DNA of 64,000 bases from JAICMB01 sp035295125 (GTDB lineage: Bacteria > Acidobacteriota > Terriglobia > Bryobacterales > Bryobacteraceae). The notes under the pieces were generated by a model that did not search any database, had not been told where the DNA came from, and saw only the letters and a list, made by a program, of their open reading frames with translations. This document shows, piece by piece, positions 60,339 to 64,000 of the stretch. The stretch lies in assembly GCA_035295125.1 (NCBI GenBank), contig DATGJP010000095.1, positions 1-64,000 of the forward strand, in the 5' to 3' direction. Every line of letters begins with the position of its first letter. Position 1 is the stretch's first letter. The translations under genes and the position numbers were made by a program.

Positions 60339-61813
60339 GTACTGAAAAAGGGACGCAGCGCGGGATAAAGCGCTTGATAGGAGCCATGCCCCTCGGCATA
60401 GACACTGGACTCCCTGGGTTCGATCGTTTCGACTTCGTGGACGGCCGCGGCGCAGGCTGCCGGGACGCCGGCGAATTTTCCTGTCCCGACCATGGCCAGC
60501 AAGGCTGCGCCATAGGCTGATCCTTCCTGTGTGTCGAGAACCGCAACGCGCTTTTGGAAAATATCAGCTAGCATTTGACGCCAGAAGGGGCTGCGAGCGC
60601 CGCCCCCGGAAAGGCGGACAGTGGTGAGCGGCACGCCCATCTCTTCGATGATGTCGAGGCAGTCTTTCTGGCTATAGGAGACACCTTCGAGGAGCGCCCG
60701 GATCAGGTCGGCGCGAGTGTGTTTCGCGGTGAGGCCGATCCAGCCGCCGCGAGCCTGCGCGTCGAGGTGTGGCGTTCGTTCGCCCATTAAGTAAGGAAGC
60801 CAGTAGAGGCCCTGCGATCCGGGTGGGGCGGTGGCGGCCTCGGCAGTGAGCGAGTCGTAATCGGCGCCGGGCGTAAGTTGATTGCGGAACCACTGCAGGC
60901 TTAAACCAGCCCCCTGAGTGACGCCCATAACGTGCCATTTGCCCGGGACGGCATGACAGAAGGTGTGAACGCGGCCGAGGTGATCGTATTTCGGATGCTC
61001 CATGTGGGCGAAGACGACACCAGAAGTTCCGATGGTGCACGAGACAATGCCGGGTTCGACGATTCCATTTCCGACGGCACTCGAGGCTTGATCGCCGCCG
61101 CCTCCGACTACCGGCGTCCCTTCGGCGAGACCGGTTGCCGCCGCGGCCGATGGCGTAACGGTGCCGGTGATCTCGGGCGATTCGTAAGCTCGAGGAAGGA
61201 TGGAGCGCTCCAATTCGAGGGCATCCACGAGTTCGAGCGACCAGCAGCGGCGCGCGACATCGAAGAGCGAAGTGCCGGAGGCATCGGAGACGTCGGTGGC
61301 GTATTCGCCGGTGAGACCGAAGCGGACATAGTCCTTAGGAAGCAGGATCTTTCGTACGCGCGCGAAGTTGTGGGGTTCGTTATCGCGGACCCATAGGAGC
61401 TTGGGCAACGTAAAGCCGGTGAGTACGGGATTAGCGGTGCAATCGAGAATGCGGTCCCGTCCGACGCTCGCATTTATGGCATCGACCTGTGGTTGGCTGC
61501 GTTGATCGCACCAGATCAGCGCGGGGCGGATGACATTGTTGGCGTCATCGAGCATGACGAGGCCGTGCATCTGCCCGGATAAGCCTATGCCCTTGATGTC
61601 GGATCCGGTGGCCGAAGCTTGGGCAAGCACTCCGCGAATGGCAGCCTGCGCGGCATCCCACCAGTTTTCGGGACGCTGCTCGGCCCACAACGGGCGCTCC
61701 ATACGCATGTCCTCGTGCGGAGCAGTAAAGGCGTGCCTGACTCGCCCGTTTTCGCCGACTAACAGCGCGCGTGTGCCACCCGTGCCGACATCAACACCCA
61801 GCCAGTAATTCAC
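60335..61813 (-). CDS. xylB: Xylulokinase-type FGGY sugar kinase
   Basis: From GTG 61813 the product is 492 residues. It aligns well with E. coli XylB: GVDVGTGGTRALL (phosphate loop), PLWAEQRPENWW, GLSGQMHGLVMLD, LPKDYVRFGLTGEYATDVSDASGT, GGGGDQASSAVG and RTPHLDAQARGGWIGL. It phosphorylates D-xylulose with ATP in the cytoplasm. The GTG overlaps the ROK stop (GTGA). No isomerase or xylose permease is in the window, so the source of xylulose is not clear. It overlaps priA by four bases. Confidence 0.9.
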   Translation of the reverse strand: MNYWLGVDVGTGGTRALLVGENGRVRHAFTAPHEDMRMERPLWAEQRPENWWDAAQAAIRGVLAQASATGSDIKGIGLSGQMHGLVMLDDANNVIRPALIWCDQRSQPQVDAINASVGRDRILDCTANPVLTGFTLPKLLWVRDNEPHNFARVRKILLPKDYVRFGLTGEYATDVSDASGTSLFDVARRCWSLELVDALELERSILPRAYESPEITGTVTPSAAAATGLAEGTPVVGGGGDQASSAVGNGIVEPGIVSCTIGTSGVVFAHMEHPKYDHLGRVHTFCHAVPGKWHVMGVTQGAGLSLQWFRNQLTPGADYDSLTAEAATAPPGSQGLYWLPYLMGERTPHLDAQARGGWIGLTAKHTRADLIRALLEGVSYSQKDCLDIIEEMGVPLTTVRLSGGGARSPFWRQMLADIFQKRVAVLDTQEGSAYGAALLAMVGTGKFAGVPAACAAAVHEVETIEPRESSVYAEGHGSYQALYPALRPFFST

Positions 61814-62727
61814 TTGGCGACCTCGAATCCGAGAAACGCCGCTCCGAAGAGGCCGGCTTCGTTGCCTAGTGTGGCCTTTTCGATGCGGGTCTTCGCGTTG
61901 CGGTAAGTGAAGGAGCGGAGTTCGCACTCAGCCAGCATGCGCGGGGCGAAGAAATCCCAGGCGGGGAGCGGACCGCCGCTCAGTAGATACAAAGGAAAAT
62001 TAAAGATGTTCACCAGGCCGGCGAGCGCAATACCAAGCGCTTCGCCCATGGCTTCAAACACCATTTTTGCTTTGACGTTGCCGGCGAGGGCGAGATTGTA
62101 AACGTCGGCTGAAGTGGGGTTCTCTCCAAGGTGGAGCAGGCGCGCCATGGCGCTGATGGCGCTCGCGGAGGCGTGTTTTTCGAGGCAGCCGTGATTGCCG
62201 CAGCCGCAGGGATTTCCGTTGGGAACCACGGTCATGTGACCGAGTTCGCCCGCCATGCCGACGTGGCCGTGGAGAATCTTGCCTCCGGAGATGATGCCGC
62301 CTCCGATGCCGGTGCCGAGAGTAAGGAGGACGAGGTCGCTGACATCGCGGCCTGCGCCGATCCACTTTTCGCCGAGCGCGGCGGCGTTGGCATCATTTTC
62401 AAGGAAGACCGGAGCGCCGAGGAGCTTTTCAATTTCGTCGCGGATGGGAATGCCTTCGAATTCCGGAAGGTTGTTGGAGCCGACGACCGTACCGGTTTCG
62501 AGGATGATAAAGCCGGGGAGGGCAACGCCTACGCCGGCAAGATTCCCCGTGCCGCATTGTTCGCGAAGTTTGACGATGGATGCGACCATGTCTTCCAGCA
62601 CGGCGGCGCGGCCATGAGATAGGGGTGCGGCCCCCGAGATTTTGCCGAGCATCTCGCCGTCGCGGCTGACAGCCGCTGCGCGCAGATTAGTCCCGCCGAG
62701 GTCAACGCCGATGGAGTATTCGGGCAT
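61810..62727 (-). CDS. ROK-family sugar kinase (glucokinase-like)
   Basis: The 305-residue protein has the ROK fold: IGVDLGGTNLRAAAV (phosphate loop), FLENDANAAALGEKW (catalytic Asp), TLGTGIGGGII and the zinc site CGCGNHGCLEKHAS. ROK members are glucokinases, fructokinases or repressors; there is no helix-turn-helix here, so it is a kinase. It is the first gene of the operon leading to xylB, priA, GNAT and YbaK, and its stop overlaps the next start. Confidence 0.92.
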   Translation of the reverse strand: MPEYSIGVDLGGTNLRAAAVSRDGEMLGKISGAAPLSHGRAAVLEDMVASIVKLREQCGTGNLAGVGVALPGFIILETGTVVGSNNLPEFEGIPIRDEIEKLLGAPVFLENDANAAALGEKWIGAGRDVSDLVLLTLGTGIGGGIISGGKILHGHVGMAGELGHMTVVPNGNPCGCGNHGCLEKHASASAISAMARLLHLGENPTSADVYNLALAGNVKAKMVFEAMGEALGIALAGLVNIFNFPLYLLSGGPLPAWDFFAPRMLAECELRSFTYRNAKTRIEKATLGNEAGLFGAAFLGFEVAK

Positions 62728-62910
62728 GAAGCCGAATTGTATCGCAGTCGAATCTGTGGGAATGGCGGGCTGCCGCGCTTATGGATGGATTGATACAGCC
62801 CTGTTTCATGCGGCACAAAGGTCGGCTGAAGCGGGGGCTTCCGCGTGAGCTGGATTGAACGATGATTAATGTTTGCCGGGGGCTTCGAGATTAGGGCTGC
62901 GGTTCCAAAT

Positions 62911-62928
62911 GCAGGCGAAACCGCCTGC
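62911..62928. repeat. Dispersed palindrome GCAGGCG/CGCCTGC
   Basis: GCAGGCG AAAC CGCCTGC is the same core as at 37054-37075 and 9869-9886 (inverted). It is intergenic, between ROK and the receptor. Confidence 0.75.
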
Positions 62929-62978
62929 TTCACCCCTCCACAGCCCTCCCAAAGCCACTTCTGAAAGCAGCACAATCC

Positions 62979-63011
62979 AGTAAGCCAGTCCGCAAAACGA
63001 ACTGGCTTACT
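62979..63011. repeat. Strong hairpin in the divergent region
   Basis: AGTAAGCCAGT (62979-62989) and ACTGGCTTACT (63001-63011) are perfect complements around an 11-base loop. There is no T run. It could be an operator, a regulatory RNA stem or a repeat. Confidence 0.65.
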
Positions 63012-63284
63012 CCCAACCAACCTAACGTTACAGGGTGGTGAGCACGCCGGAGTCCAACAGCTAACCTGCAGAAGATACTAGGATTGCGGCAGTGGCCCGA
63101 TGGTTTTCCTACCAATATACGTAACTTAACGCAACCTTAATACGACATTTAAGAACTAACGTGTTAATGGAATTCAAATGCTGCGTTCCATTTTGCGGAT
63201 TCCGGCTCCGGTCAGTTACCAAGATTGGTATAGGTTCTGACCAAGCACCCAGCCAACTTCTAATTGTCCAAGCGGTTACGGATT

Positions 63285-63299
63285 TGGCACGGGGAGTGC
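63285..63299 (+). promoter_or_regulatory. Sigma-54-type promoter
   Basis: TGGCACG at 63285-63291 matches the -24 consensus perfectly, and TGC at 63297-63299 gives the -12 GC. The GG (63286-63287) to GC (63298-63299) spacing is ten bases, as required. The start would be near 63311, giving a leader of about 155 bases to ATG 63467. The enhancer-binding protein is not in the window. Confidence 0.6.
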
Positions 63300-63466
63300 G
63301 AACGGGTTCCGAGTTGGGATAGTCGCCGGCGGGTAAGGGCCGCACGGCTGATTGGTTTGGTTGGTTGACTTTGTTTTTGGTTGGTTGGTTCGGAATTACG
63401 CGCGGCTGGAGGTGTCAGCGCTCGTAACTCTGTTAGCAGGGAGCAGAAAACAATGGAGGGAAATTG

Positions 63467-64000
63467 ATGAAGAAGCAGTATTGTTTCTTATTGGCACTGG
63501 CTTTTGCGATCGGTGTCATGACGGTTGTCCCAAGCGCCTTGTCGCAGTCTTTGACAACCGGAGATATAGCCGGAACCATCACCGATGCCACCGGCGCGAT
63601 CATTCCAAATGTGGCCGTTACGCTGAAGAGTCTGGACACGGGTGCGCAACAAACAACGACCACCACTTCGGCGGGCGATTACCGCTTCCGATTACTCAAG
63701 CCGGGCAGGTACTCGGTGAGCGTCACCCAGACCGGGTTCCAAACCGCTGAACGAACCGTCGACGTGCAGGTGGGGCAGCTCGTATCTGCCAATCTCACCC
63801 TGCAGATCGGACAGACGACGCAAACCGTGGAAGTGCTTGAGTCGGCGCCCCTCATCAACACCGAGCCCAGCATGAACACGACGTACACCGAGACCCAGGT
63901 TCAAGAGCTGCCGAGCGCGGGCGGTGACATTACGAACATCGCCTTCACGGCGCCGGGAGCAGTGGTGAATCCCATGGGAGGCTACGGGAACTTTACCGTG
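63467..64000 (+). CDS. TonB-dependent receptor, Oar-like, N-terminal part (runs off the right edge)
   Basis: From ATG 63467, with GGAGGG upstream, 178 codons are visible. A signal peptide (FLLALAFAIGVMTVVPSALS) is followed by a carboxypeptidase-regulatory-like domain: GDIAGTITDATGAIIPNVAVTLKS, YRFRLLKPGRYSVSVTQTGF. Then comes the plug region with VQELPSAGGDITNIAF. These outer-membrane receptors are abundant in Acidobacteria and import large substrates using TonB. The barrel lies beyond the window. Transcription may be sigma-54 dependent. Confidence 0.9.
   Translation, partial: MKKQYCFLLALAFAIGVMTVVPSALSQSLTTGDIAGTITDATGAIIPNVAVTLKSLDTGAQQTTTTTSAGDYRFRLLKPGRYSVSVTQTGFQTAERTVDVQVGQLVSANLTLQIGQTTQTVEVLESAPLINTEPSMNTTYTETQVQELPSAGGDITNIAFTAPGAVVNPMGGYGNFTV

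Larger units (their letters stand above)
62728..63466. other. Long divergent intergenic region
   Basis: About 740 bases between the ROK operon (minus) and the TonB-dependent receptor (plus). It contains two hairpins and a sigma-54-type site, listed separately. No gene was seen; short frames have no domains. The right half has AT-rich stretches (TTAACGCAACCTTAATACG) that could host a regulator or IHF site. Confidence 0.6.

Noticed and set aside
62881..62940. Terminator for the ROK operon
   Set aside because: The palindrome at 62911 is upstream of the ROK start, not downstream, and has no T run; it is listed as a repeat.

Overview
The window looks like chromosome of a high-GC, Gram-negative soil acidobacterium of the Solibacter/Bryobacter type. 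The evidence is three orphan ADOP-type MacB/FtsX permeases with no ATPase gene beside them, a DUF1800-DUF1501 secretion-linked pair, an Oar-like TonB-dependent receptor with a carboxypeptidase-regulatory-like N-terminal domain, abundant small palindromic repeats between genes, and polysaccharide-degrading enzymes. This assignment is inference from gene content. No tRNA, rRNA or CRISPR array was seen.

Layout. 1-11 kb: an IS630-type transposase fragment at the left edge; an ECF sigma factor followed by an anti-sigma factor whose outer domain is a paralogue of the secreted protein encoded next; a frameshifted tyrosine recombinase; an RluA-type pseudouridine synthase; a 459-residue protein with a TIR/deoxyribosyltransferase-like segment; an ADOP permease; a MITE-like repeat and IS91-type remnants. 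11-19.6 kb: a dehydrogenase, then a tightly packed stressosome-type operon (RsbR, RsbS, RsbT, an RsbT-phosphatase fusion, and a PAS-kinase-receiver hybrid), a metallo-beta-lactamase-fold protein, a decayed FG-GAP-like gene and two small envelope genes. 19.6-28.7 kb: a second ADOP permease, an AraC regulator, a PEP mutase/isocitrate lyase-family enzyme, and the circularly permuted ATP-grasp / alpha-E / transglutaminase operon. 28.7-35.5 kb: an RND efflux operon with a divergent LysR regulator and a clear operator-like palindrome. 35.5-44.4 kb: a beta-glucan utilisation cluster (GH30, sodium:solute symporter, aldo/keto reductase, GH94 phosphorylase, GH9 cellulase). 44.5-49.8 kb: cytochrome c, small secreted proteins, TadG/TadE/TadE pilus-type proteins, a cold shock protein and a hydrolase. 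49.9-56.3 kb: DUF1501/DUF1800 and a third ADOP permease. 56.6-62.7 kb: a compact five-gene operon ROK kinase-xylulokinase-PriA-GNAT-YbaK. 63-64 kb: a sigma-54-type promoter and the start of a TonB-dependent receptor.

How parts fit together. The secreted GH30 and GH9 enzymes, the symporter and the cytosolic GH94 phosphorylase make a plausible route from extracellular glucan to glucose 1-phosphate; the ROK and FGGY kinases further on could feed other sugars into metabolism. Signal transduction is rich: the ECF module, the stressosome, and AraC and LysR regulators. Several genes carry single-base disruptions (integrase, TadG-like gene, FG-GAP-like gene), which may be decay or assembly errors in G/C runs. 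The most notable unexplained items are the anti-sigma/paralogue chimera, the TIR-like protein with its small partner ORF, the five-gene stressosome operon, and the dispersed palindromes, one of which has been absorbed into the priA reading frame.
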